This document shows positions 41,633-50,947 of a DNA stretch of 64,000 nt, one piece after another (within the stretch, counting starts at the first letter, position 1; every line of letters begins with the position of its first letter). The position numbers and the translations under genes are program-made. Source of the DNA: CAWFLT01 sp963816795. GTDB lineage: Bacteria; Acidobacteriota; Vicinamibacteria; Vicinamibacterales; SCN-69-37. The DNA lies in NCBI GenBank assembly GCA_963816795.1, contig CAWFLT010000004.1, positions 1 to 64,000 on the forward strand, given 5' to 3'. The notes beneath the pieces are model-generated. The model was not told where the DNA came from and made no database searches. It was given only the letters and a program-made list of their open reading frames with translations.

Positions 41633-41941
41633 TCAGCCTTCCACCGCCGCGATCAGGCCGGCCGCGCGCAATGAATCGAGGAATTCGGACACGTCTCGTG
41701 CGGCATCGGCGGGCGACACGTCGAATTCCCGCACAATCGTCGCCACGAGCCGCGACGGCGCGACCGGGCATTCCAGCAACTCCCAGATGCGTGAACCGAC
41801 GGCGTTCAGCGTAAAAATCGATTCCAGATCGGCCGTGGCGCGGGCGATGGGGATAATCAGCGTTTCGCCCGCGATCGCGCGCGTGACGCAGTGCGACACT
41901 CGAACGAGTACAGCCGGTTCAGCAGGACTTGCGGCAGGCAT
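41633..41941 (-). CDS. PqqD-like peptide chaperone
   Basis: About 102 residues starting MPAASPAEPAVLVRVSHCV. It has the PqqD/RRE pattern: IFTLNAVGSRIWELLECPVA, then LVATIVREFDVSPADAARDV and FLDSLRAAGLI. PqqD-type proteins bind the leader of a precursor and hand it to the radical SAM enzyme. It directly precedes the radical SAM gene on the same strand, as in PQQ, mycofactocin and other SPASM systems. Confidence 0.88.
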   Translation of the reverse strand: MPAASPAEPAVLVRVSHCVTRAIAGETLIIPIARATADLESIFTLNAVGSRIWELLECPVAPSRLVATIVREFDVSPADAARDVSEFLDSLRAAGLIAAVEG

Positions 41942-42006
41942 CACGCGATGACGATTACACCCTGCGTCAGGGTAGCACAAGGCAGCACGGTCCGCCGTCC
42001 GCGCCG

Positions 42007-44170
42007 TCAGGCCGCGGGCTGCGTGAAGTAGTAGTTCCGGTTCTTGTAGCCGTAATAACGAGAGTAATAGTACTTGTTGCGTTCGAGATCCACGCGATTG
42101 AGCACGGCGCCGAGCAGACGGGCGCCGTGCGCCGTCAGGGTCTCCAGCGCCCGGGCCGCCTGCTGGCGCTCGGTCATCTCGGATCCGATGACGAAGGCGA
42201 TTCCGCCGACGACCGCCGAGAGCACCACCGCATCCGTGACGGCGAGGACGGGAGGCGTGTCGATGATCACCCAATCGAACCGCCCGCTCTTCGTCTCGTC
42301 GAGCACGGTCCGCATCTGGTCCGAGCCGAGGAGCTCCGATGGATTCGGCGGCGGGAGTCCCGCCGTCAACACCCAGAGTTTCGGGTTGTCGAGCGCGACC
42401 AGGGCGGCATCCATCGGGGCCTGACCGGTCAGGACGTGCGAGAGCCCGGTGCCGTTGTCGATGCCGAGCGCGCGATGCACGCCGGGGCGCCGCATGTCGG
42501 CATCGATCAGGAGCACCCGCGGTCCGCCAATCGCCAGCGCGATCGCCAGATTGCACGCCGTCGTCGTCTTGCCCTCGAGCGGCTGCGCGCTCGTCACCAT
42601 CACCACGCGCGTCGGCTCCGGCGCGCTGCTGAAGATCAGCGCGGTGCGCAGCGATCGAAAGGCCTCACCGAACTCGTGGGGGATCTCCTGCGAGAGCAGC
42701 AGCGGCCCGTCGACCGACACCTTCGGCGCCACACCCAGGAGCGGGATCTTCAGCTTCTCGGTGACGTCATCGGGCGTCTTGACCGTGTCGTTCAGGTAGT
42801 CGAGCAGGAAGACCAGGCCCAGCGAGAGCGCGAGGCCGGCGACGATCGCCAGCATCAGGTCGCGCCGCGGCGTGGGCGTGAACGGCACGCCGGGCGGTTC
42901 GGCGTTGTCGGTGACCCGGACATTGTTGCCGCGGCTGTTGGCCAGCACCTGCAGCTCCTTCTCGCGAAGCAGCAGGGCCTCGTACAGTTGCCGGTTGCTG
43001 TGCGCCTCGCGCTCGAGCACGGTGTAGCCGACGCTCTTGCGATTGAGGTCCATCGCCGCGCCCTTCTGCTCTTCGAGCGCGGCGGCGAGCGTCTGCTCCT
43101 CGGCCAACGCGGACTGATAGTCGTTCCTGACGGCGTCGACGGCCTTGGCGAGCTCCGTCTGGAGCTGTTTCGAGACATCCTCGAGGCTGGCGTTCACCTT
43201 CGCGACCTCGGGATACTTGTCGCCGTAGCGCTCGAGCAGCGTGGCCCGCTCGCGCCGGAGCTCGGCCAGTCGCGTCTTGATCGTCTGGATGTAGGCGTTC
43301 TGCAGGATCGCGGGAATCGTGTCGGCCGAGACGTCGGCGGCCAGCACCTTGATCTGGTCGTAGAGCGCTTCCTTCTGGACGCGGTTCGTCTTCGCCTTGG
43401 TGACGGCGTCGTTCAACTGATTGAGCCGCGCGACGACGATGTTCTGGCGCTCCTCGAGTGAGAGCGCCTTCTGATCCTCGCGATACTGCGCCATGGCGCG
43501 CTCGCTCGCCTCGACCTTCGTCTGCTGCGCCACGAGCTCCTGCGAGAGCCACTCCAGGCTCGCGACCATGTTCTGCCGGCGCAGCTCCAGGTTGAGCTGC
43601 ACGTACTCGTCGGCCAGCATGTTGGCGACGCGAGCGGCGAGGGCCGGGTCCGCCGAGACGACGACCACATCCACCAGCCGGCTGTTCTGAACCGGCGCGA
43701 CCGACACCTGCCCGAGGAGTTGGGCGATCTCGCGTCGATTCGGACGCCGCGGACGCGGCGTCCGCTCAGCGTCAGCGTTAGGGCGCCGGCGCCGACTCGG
43801 GACCGGACCAGACGTTTGACGACACGACGAGCCAGCTCCGTTCCAGTGAGCACGCGATACTGCGTTTCGTAGAAGACCTTGGGGTCCTGCCAGTACGACG
43901 GGCTCGCGGTGCTGATGGCGCCTGCCATGACCGCGGTGCGCTCGTCCTCCATTTCAATCATCAGACGGGCCTGCGCCCGGTAGAGAGGAGTCGTCGTGTA
44001 CGTGCGAAGGAGGGAGAGCAGCACGATGAGCAGGAAGAGGCCCACGGCCGCATATCGATACTTGTAGATGACGTTTAAACGGTCGAGGACGTGCGCTCCG
44101 CGATCGATCGCCACTCGCCGGGGCGGGTCGGTACGACGCGGCCCGAGACGACGCGTGCCGGCGCGCTCAT
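42007..44170 (-). CDS. Wzz/BY-kinase polysaccharide co-polymerase
   Basis: About 720 residues. An N-terminal Wzz-type part (VIYKYRYAAVGLFLLIVLL as first membrane helix) is followed by a long coiled coil (residues about 190-440, e.g. SLEWLSQELVAQQTKVEASE) and a second membrane helix (LMLAIVAGLALSLGLVFLLD). The cytoplasmic tyrosine kinase has Walker A-type VTSAQPLEGKTTTACNLA, VLLIDADMRRPGVH and VIIDTPPVLAVTD, and a Tyr-rich tail (YYYSRYYGYKNRNYYF) for autophosphorylation. It controls chain length and export of exopolysaccharide. Indels near 44090 and 43740; ATG at 44170 taken as start. Confidence 0.9.
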
Positions 44171-44209
44171 CAGATGGACCATTGAACCATCCATCCCGAG
44201 GCGCCTTCC

Positions 44210-44713
44210 TTACTGTTCCGGACTCGTCGTGCCGTCGCGGCTGACGAGCCAGGCGACAAGGCCCACGCCGCCGGCGACGGCGAGGAGGACCCAGGCTGTG
44301 CCGCGCCTCGGACGACTGCAGAACCACATTCGTGACGACCGGTAAACTGAGCAGGGTCACGGGATTGCCGACGGCCGCGATACCACCGTCGTTGCTGAGG
44401 GCCTCGACGACGTAGAGGCCGGGCTCCGTCACAGCGAACGAAAACGCGCCGTTGCCGTCGGTCACCGTCTTCCCGACGATGGTGCCTTTGTCGACGCTTC
44501 GCAACTGCACCCGCTGATTGGGCACCTGGGAGATGCGGTCGAAGCGCAGCACCGTGCCTGAGATCCCCAGCGCGGGTGTGGGGGTGACCGCTGGCCCCTG
44601 GGCGCCGGAGACCGGGGCGCAGATGCGGCGAGCAAGCCGGCATGCGCGCCGGGCTGGACACCTGCGACGAACGCGACGCTCGTCACGAGCACCACGAGCC
44701 GCCTGAACTTCAT
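44210..44713 (-). CDS. secreted/membrane protein with a carboxypeptidase-regulatory-like domain
   Basis: About 165 residues. An N-terminal signal sequence MKFRRLVVLVTSVAFVAG is followed by an Ig-like domain: GISGTVLRFDRISQVPNQ, then IVGKTVTDGNGAFSFAVT and GLYVVEALSNDGG. This is the PF13620-type fold that often precedes outer-membrane receptors. After an indel near 44310 the C-terminus becomes a membrane segment (WVLLAVAGGVGLVAWLVS) and ends RDGTTSPEQ. It lies just before the BY-kinase gene and could be an envelope partner of it. Function not known. Confidence 0.65.
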
Positions 44714-44763
44714 AGGAACCCCTCCGCGAGTATACCGCCAACCCACCGGGCTCGGGCCAGGTT

Positions 44764-45291
44764 TCAGCGCTTCCCAGCGCGGGGAGCCAGGTCCCCGCCC
44801 GTCTCGATCTGAACCAGCTGTCCGTCGCTGCCGTACACGAGGCGACGCGTTGGGCGACCGGTCCCTTCGGTGTCGAAGGCCACGCTGCGCACGAGGCCGT
44901 TCGCATAGGTCTCCCACCTGTCCACGGCGCCGTTGCCGTCGATATCCTCTTCGGCGCGCGCCAGGGCGCCGCCGTCGTAGAACTCTGTGCGCGTGACTTT
45001 CCCGTCGGGCCGCGTGGAGGCCTCCACCTTCTCGAGCGCCTGGCTGGCGTCGTAGTACTCCCGACGCTCGATCACGCCGTCTTCGTTCTTGTCGATCTCG
45101 ACACGCACGACCCGCGTCCCGTCCATGTGGCTCCACGTGTCCGGCTTCCCGTTGCCGTTCGAGTCGTAGGTCAGCAGGCGAAGCTTGCCGGTCTTGTCGT
45201 ACGTCGCCTGCATCCGTGCGTCCGGGCGCGCCTCACGGCACCCGCCGAGCGCAGCCAGCAGAACGGCGACGGTCAACGCCGCGCGTCGCAT
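44764..45291 (-). CDS. lipoprotein with calcium-binding-like repeats
   Basis: 175 residues, intact. The signal peptide MRRAALTVAVLLAALGGC ends in a lipobox (LGGC), so Cys 18 is the lipid anchor. Mature part has three Asp/Asn loops like calcium sites: YDSNGNGKPDTW, IDKNEDGVIERREY and DIDGNGAVDRWE, each followed by an aromatic. The repeats read as FDxNGDGxxDxW-type units seen in secreted bacterial proteins. It lies between the receptor and the carboxypeptidase-like gene on the same strand. No enzyme motif seen. Confidence 0.78.
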   Translation of the reverse strand: MRRAALTVAVLLAALGGCREARPDARMQATYDKTGKLRLLTYDSNGNGKPDTWSHMDGTRVVRVEIDKNEDGVIERREYYDASQALEKVEASTRPDGKVTRTEFYDGGALARAEEDIDGNGAVDRWETYANGLVRSVAFDTEGTGRPTRRLVYGSDGQLVQIETGGDLAPRAGKR

Positions 45292-45305
45292 GTACTAAAG
45301 CTAAT

Positions 45306-48093
45306 TCACTTTCCCAGGTTCAGCCGCACGCTGAGCATGGCGCGCCGCGGGTCCATGAAGATATTCGGCTCGGCGAACGTCGTGTTACGAGCGCCGGCCG
45401 GAGTGAACAGGACGTCGGACCGCAGCGACTCCTCCGCAGAATCATTGAGCAGGTTCAGCACGTCAAAGCGCAGGTCCATCGTTCCGGCGCTTCCGAGCTG
45501 CAGCGTCTTCGACACCCGCAGGTCGAGCAGCGATTGCGACGACAGCCGGCGCGACCCGCGCGGCTCGATCATGATCCGCTGGTTCCCGCTCTGAGCCAGC
45601 CGCACCTGCGCAGTCGCCGCCCACGGCTTGCCGGTGAAGTGCTGCAGGTTGGCGGCGACGGCGATGCCCATCCACGGAAGATGGACGATCCCGTTCGTCC
45701 GAAAGACGTGCGGCCGGTCGTTGGGCAAACGTCCCGTGGCATTCGTCAGGTCGTTGGGGTCCTGGCCGAAGGTCAGCGAGTTCGGCCGGGCGATCGTGCT
45801 GAACTGCCCTTCGGACGCGGCGGCATTGCTCGTGACCTGCATCCCGTACGCCCTGGAGAACGTGTACGAGCCGGAGGCCTGCCAGCTTTTCGACAGCCGC
45901 TTCTCCAGTGCGACGACGAGTCCGTCGTATTCCAGGAACAGGTTGCCGGGATTCGTCAGGTAGAACAACCGTTCGCCTGGAGTGTTGGTCAATTCCTTCA
46001 CCGCCAGGTCAGTGCCGTCTGGGAGCCCGACCGTCTTGTCGGTATACACGCCTCCCGTGTCCTTCCAGCCAATGAAATCGCGGCCCCGCTTGGCGATGTA
46101 CGCCGCAGACGCCGTCAGTCCCGTCGTGATCAGGCGATCAACGGCGAACGAGTACTCGTCGGTGTGGGGCGTGCGCGTGTGGCGATTCAGATCGAGGTTC
46201 CTGTTGGGATCGACCGTCGAATCGAGCGGCGGGGCGTACTGGATCGTCCTGACCGACGACACGCCCGGGTGGATCGGTTCCAGTTCGCCGGTCAGCACTC
46301 CCTGATTGAACCGTCCGTAGTTGGCCCGCAGCACGGTACGGCCGCTGGCGTCGAGTCTCGCCGTCATCCCCAGCCGCGGCGAGAGCACGTTCCAGGTGTA
46401 GAGCGTGCCCAGGCCTGCCGTGAAGCCGTCGGTCGCCTTTCCGTGGTCATCGACGCCGACGAGATCCTGGCTGACGGCCTCGCTGTGATCGAACCGGACG
46501 CCGGCCTCCGCCGTGATCCGATCGGTCAGCGAGATGGAATCGCTCGCGAACAGCGCCCACGTGTTGAAGCGGCCGCCCTGAGTCCAGGGATCACGCGTGA
46601 TGGTCTGGAACAGCGTGGCGCCGTTGTACACGAGCTGGACGCCTCCTCCGGTAAATGCCTGCGTTGACCGATGCTCGCCACGTTCGAACTGCGTGCCGAC
46701 CCTGAAGTGATGATCCGCGCCAAGCCATTGCTGCTGATAGCGGTTGAGGAGAGCCTTCGCCGTGATGCGGTCGAACCTCACGGCGCCGACCTGAGGCGTG
46801 TTCTCGCTCACGACCCCCGTGACCGAATCGCGGCGCGACGCCGTCTCCCAGTCGCCTGAGCTGGGGTCGGTGTCCTGGTTCACGATGAACCGCCCGATAC
46901 GCGCCTCCCATACCGTGTTGTTCGACAGGACCTGCGTCAGGTTCGCAAACGTCATGCTCGGAACCGACGCGTGGATGCGCTGCGTCGCGATGAAGGGCAC
47001 GGTCACCGTCGGCACCATCGGGTTGACCCAGTGCTCCAGGTGAAAGCTCTGCATCAGCTGGAGCGACGGCGTGAGTCTCCAGGTGAGCTTGCCGAAGAAC
47101 TTGTTCTGTTCGTACAGTTCTCGGGGTGGCCGGGTTGGCGCCGGGCTGACTGTCGTAGTCGCGCAGGTATTGATAGCCGGTGAAGAACCAGAGCCGCTCC
47201 TTCCGGATGGGGCCGCCCAGGTTGGTCGTGAAGTCGTGGTATTTGACGCGTTCGTACCCGGTGCCGGTGCCGGCGGGCAGCAGGACCGGCTGCGCCGTCA
47301 GGCTTGAAGGCTGCGCGTAGTACGAGGCGTCGTACTCGTAGCGGTCGCCGCCCTGCTTCGTCACGACGTTGAAGACCGCGCCCTGGACGTTGCCGTACTC
47401 GACGGAGGCGCCGGTCGTCTGCACCTGGATTTCCTGGATGATGGTCGCGATCGGCTCGGCGCGCGAGACGCCCTGACAGGGGCACGTGAAGTTGGTGCCG
47501 TCGATGAGGTACTGGTTCTCGTTGACACCCTGTCCGAACACCGACACGGTGTTGACGGTGCCGCCCGACGGGGACGTCGGCGACACGCCCGGCGCACTCT
47601 TGATCGCGTCGAACATGCTGTTCTGGCGTGAGGGCATCGACTCGAGGTAGTTGTCTCTGAATCGCGTGGAAAGGCCGCTGTCGCGTGCGACGCCCGGAGT
47701 CGCCTCGACCGTGATGGCGTTGGCGAAGCTGGCGAGCGTCAGGATGACCGGCCGATCGATCGTCGACCCTGCGCCGATGGCGATGCCTTCCTCATGATGC
47801 GCCTTGAACTTGGGCAGGAGCTCCACGATCAATGTGTACGAACCGGGCGGCAGGACCAGGAGCCGCCAGAAACCTCGTTCGTCGGTCGTCACCCGACGCT
47901 CCCCGCCGCCCATGAGCTCCCGTGACGCGACGCGCACGACAGCGCCGGACAGCACGCCACCTTGCTCGTCTTTCACTGTGCCAGTCAGCGTCCCCGTCAA
48001 AGTCTGCGCCGCCACCTCCCGAGCCGGAAGCAAGAGCGCAAGGAACGCGAGGCAGAGCAGTCCCCGTGAAGCGCCGCGTGAAGTGTGGTTCAT
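45306..48093 (-). CDS. TonB-dependent receptor with carboxypeptidase-regulatory N-terminus (OAR-like)
   Basis: About 930 residues, one indel near 47110. Signal peptide MNHTSRGASRGLLCLAFLAL; then the regulatory domain TLTGTVKDEQGGVLSGAVV with RVTTDERGFWRLLVLPPGSY. A plug domain follows (SVFGQGVNENQYLIDGTN, VQTTGASVEYGNVQGAVFN), then the long barrel ending MDPRRAMLSVRLNLGK. Such receptors import glycans or siderophores through the outer membrane using TonB. It is the first gene of the long minus-strand run that contains the peptide-modification genes. Ligand unknown. Confidence 0.9.
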
Positions 48094-48370
48094 ATCGCAC
48101 CTCGGCAGACGGTCTCAGGAGAGGTCGCCCTCGCCTGCCGGCTGAAGTGAAGTCGGACGCTGAATTGGGGAACCCGCGGCCATGCTAGCAGGCGGGCAGG
48201 CGGCGGGCCATGGGTTTCCCATGGCTTTTCGATAGGGCGGCGACCGAGGCGGGTTCTGCTCCCAAGTGGCGCGAGCCGTACGTACGTTCGGCATAGTCCT
48301 TCTTCAATCGCACCAATCCGGCGGCCGGCCGGCTGGCGCGGCTGGCACGTCGGTTGCTCTGATTCTCCCT

Positions 48371-49345
48371 ATGAAGCCCGCGGCGCTACTGGCTGGCGTG
48401 CTGTGGTCCGTCGCGCTCTCCGCCGCCTTGCCCGTCACGGACCGACCGGACACGATTCGTGTGCTCTGGCGCGACCCTGGCCCGATCGGCGCGAAGGATC
48501 TCTACTGGGGCGCCGGCAGCGCCGACCGCGCACCGAAGCCGCCGTTCACGTTCGTGAAGGAAGACACGTCAGGCACCAAACCCAAGATCGAAGTCACCGA
48601 TGCCGCGGGCGTGGAATGGACCATCAAGCTCGCGCCCGCCTCGACTGCCGACAACGAAGTGCATGCCGAAATCGCCGCGAGCCGGCTGATCTGGGCCTTT
48701 GGATTCTTCGTCGACGAGAACTACTTCGTCCGCGAAGGACGGATCGAAAAGACGCAGAAGCTCTCGCGTGCGGCAGACCTCGTCGGGCCTGACGGGACCT
48801 TTCGCACGGCGCGCTTCGAGCGCAAGGATCGCGGCGGCGAGCCTTTCGGCAACTGGGACGTCGAGAACAACGCGTTCAACGGGACGAAAGAGCTCTCGGC
48901 GTTGAAGATCCTGATCGTGCTCGTCGGCAACTGGGACGCGCGGCGAGAAAACGCCGCCATCGTTCGCGTACCGCGGCCCGACGGTGACGTCGAAGAGCGC
49001 TACCTGCTGTCGGACCTCGGCACCGCGTTCGGCCGATGGGCGGGCGGATTCCAGAAGCAGCACTCCCGCTGGAATCTCGCCGACTATCGCGAAAGCCGCT
49101 TTCTGAACGGCGTCGTCATGAACCGGCTGGAATTCCGCTATCCGCTGATGGGGACCGAGAGGGTGGCCGTGCCGGTCGATCACGCACGGTGGTTTGCAAC
49201 GCTCGCCTCGCAACTCACGCCGGTGCAGATTCGAAAGGCATTCGAGGCCTCCGGCGCGTCGCCTGCCGAGATCGAGGGTTTCTCCACCGAAGTCGGGCAG
49301 CGCTTCGAGGCGATTCGCGCCGCGCTGGCGGGCGACGGACGGTGA
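48371..49345 (+). CDS. secreted protein with a kinase-like fold (function unknown)
   Basis: 324 residues, intact. The N-terminus MKPAALLAGVLWSVALSAAL is a signal sequence. The body has an order of motifs as in kinase folds: WTIKLAPAS (possible catalytic Lys), DNEVHAEIAASRLIWAFGF (Glu in a helix), LVGNWDARRENAAIV (a D-to-N loop) and YLLSDLGTAFGRW (DFG-like). This layout resembles HipA, FAM20 or PI-kinase-like folds, but none is a clear match. If real, a phosphotransferase would act outside the cytoplasm. It is divergent from the receptor gene; the 277 bases between hold both promoters. Confidence 0.45.
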   Translation: MKPAALLAGVLWSVALSAALPVTDRPDTIRVLWRDPGPIGAKDLYWGAGSADRAPKPPFTFVKEDTSGTKPKIEVTDAAGVEWTIKLAPASTADNEVHAEIAASRLIWAFGFFVDENYFVREGRIEKTQKLSRAADLVGPDGTFRTARFERKDRGGEPFGNWDVENNAFNGTKELSALKILIVLVGNWDARRENAAIVRVPRPDGDVEERYLLSDLGTAFGRWAGGFQKQHSRWNLADYRESRFLNGVVMNRLEFRYPLMGTERVAVPVDHARWFATLASQLTPVQIRKAFEASGASPAEIEGFSTEVGQRFEAIRAALAGDGR

Positions 49346-49923
49346 CCTCTGCGCCCTGCGCGGCTCACAACCCGAGCCGCGCTACTTACGTCGACGGTAC
49401 CTCGCGCGCGTTCGTCGCGTGGAGTGTCGGTCGGTCGCCGAATGCGACGGCCGCGACGGCGGCAGTCTGAAACCGGGCCGCAGGGAGCGCGGGATTCGAC
49501 CCGCCTACGCGAAGCTCCGGCGAGGCCGTGCCGAAGCGCGGCCGCCATCGCGCCGCGCGAAGGCTGGGGGCCGCTGCGCCGTAGGCCTGCGCGCGTGCTC
49601 TTCTCCGAGCCCAGGCCGAATAGGCGCCGGCCCGATAGGCGTCAGTACGAATCCCGCGCGGACGGAGGCCCGGTTTCCGCGGCCGCTTCGCCTGAGGCGG
49701 TCAATCGACACTCTACGCGACGGACAGGCAGCGAGTCAGAAGAGAACCCGCGCCGTGCGCGGCTCACAACCCACCTTCGCCCGCGGCGCGGGCTACGGCG
49801 GGCAGGCCCGCTGCGGACTGTGCGCACCGCGCGCCGCGCACCTCGGCATCGGATCCCGCACCCCGCACCTAGCACCCAGCACTCAGCACTCAGCACCTGT
49901 GCCCGAATCGCACCTCGCACTGG
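49346..49923. repeat. 578-base gap with heptamer repeats and a 17-base direct repeat
   Basis: No supported gene. A tract of six heptamers GCACNNN (49858-49899) includes two GCACTCA units. TGCGCGGCTCACAACCC occurs at 49357-49373 and again at 49756-49772. The rest is GC-rich with short hairpins. The convergent neighbours end here, so it is probably untranslated spacer. Confidence 0.55.
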
Positions 49924-50947
49924 TCAGAGCAGTTGTCTCGCGATCCTGACTCGCTGCTCCCGCATGTCGTCACCCCGCAGTTCTCGCAACGCGTAGGTGA
50001 CCAGCGCGCGGATCATCTTCTTGCGCCACACCAACTCGAAGTCCGTGTTGTCCATCGGCTTCGCGATTTCGTAGGCGGCGTCGGCAGCGGCGGCAATCGC
50101 GCTCTCGGTGAGGCGGACGCCACGAACGAGGGCTTCGGCCTTCGACGCTCGAAGCGGCCGAGAGGCCACGGCGCCCAGGACCAGACGGATATCCGCGACC
50201 TGGCCGCCCGGCTCGAACCACACGGCGGCCGCAACCGCCGCGACTGGAAAGTCGAACGAGCCGCGGCGTCGCAGCTTCCAGTACGTGCTGCGCCACTCCG
50301 GGCGATTCGGGATGCGCACCTCGGTGAGAATCTCGTCCGGTCGCCGCGTGAGGTAGTGCATGCCGTCGTTGGCGTAGAGATCGCTGACGGCGATCGTGCG
50401 CTGCGCCGCTGGCTGAGACGAGGCGCACCTCGGCGTCGAGCGAGAGCAGCGCGGGCGCGGTGTCGGTGGACGAGACGGCGAGGCAGCGCGGGCTCGACGT
50501 CGCGACCCAGCACGTCTGGCCGTCCTTCTTCATGCAGTAGCCGATCGCGCGCCGCCAGTCTTCGGTCTGGTCGTAGTAGGTGCAGCGCGTATCGAGGCAG
50601 AGATTGCCGCCGATCGTCGCCATGTTGCGCAGATGCGGGGTCGCCACCTGCGCGGCGGCCTGCCACAGGCCGGGACAACTCGCGCGCAGCCGCTCGTCGC
50701 GCACGAGCGACGTCAGCGTGGTCGCGGCGCCGATCGTGATCGCGCCGTTGTGGCGCACGTCCGACAGGCCCGCGATCTGACGCAGGCCGATCACCGTCCT
50801 TGGCGTCTGTTGTCCGCGCTTCATGTTCGGCAGCAGATCGGTGCCGCCGGCGACGACCATCGTCTCGCCGGGCCGCTCGGCCAGGAGCACCGCGGCCGCC
50901 TCGACCGTCGCCGGCGCATGAAATGCGAACGACGGCAGCCGCATCAT
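49924..50947 (-). CDS. 4-hydroxybenzoyl-CoA reductase-like FAD subunit (beta)
   Basis: About 340 residues, FAD-binding subunit of a xanthine dehydrogenase-family enzyme. The FAD loops are VVAGGTDLLPNMKRGQQTP and ATPHLRNMATIGGNLCLD. Just after them come extra Cys: RCTYYDQTED, IGYCMKKDGQTCWVA and SPRCLAVSSTD, which match the added 4Fe-4S cluster loop of 4-hydroxybenzoyl-CoA reductase beta. That enzyme removes the phenolic hydroxyl from 4-hydroxybenzoyl-CoA in anaerobic aromatic breakdown. One indel near 50410. The start ATG overlaps the alpha subunit stop. Confidence 0.83.

Noticed and set aside
38500..41950. Lasso peptide locus
   Set aside because: No asparagine-synthetase-like cyclase or B2 protease was found, although the HprK-like gene suggests it; a radical SAM enzyme is present instead.
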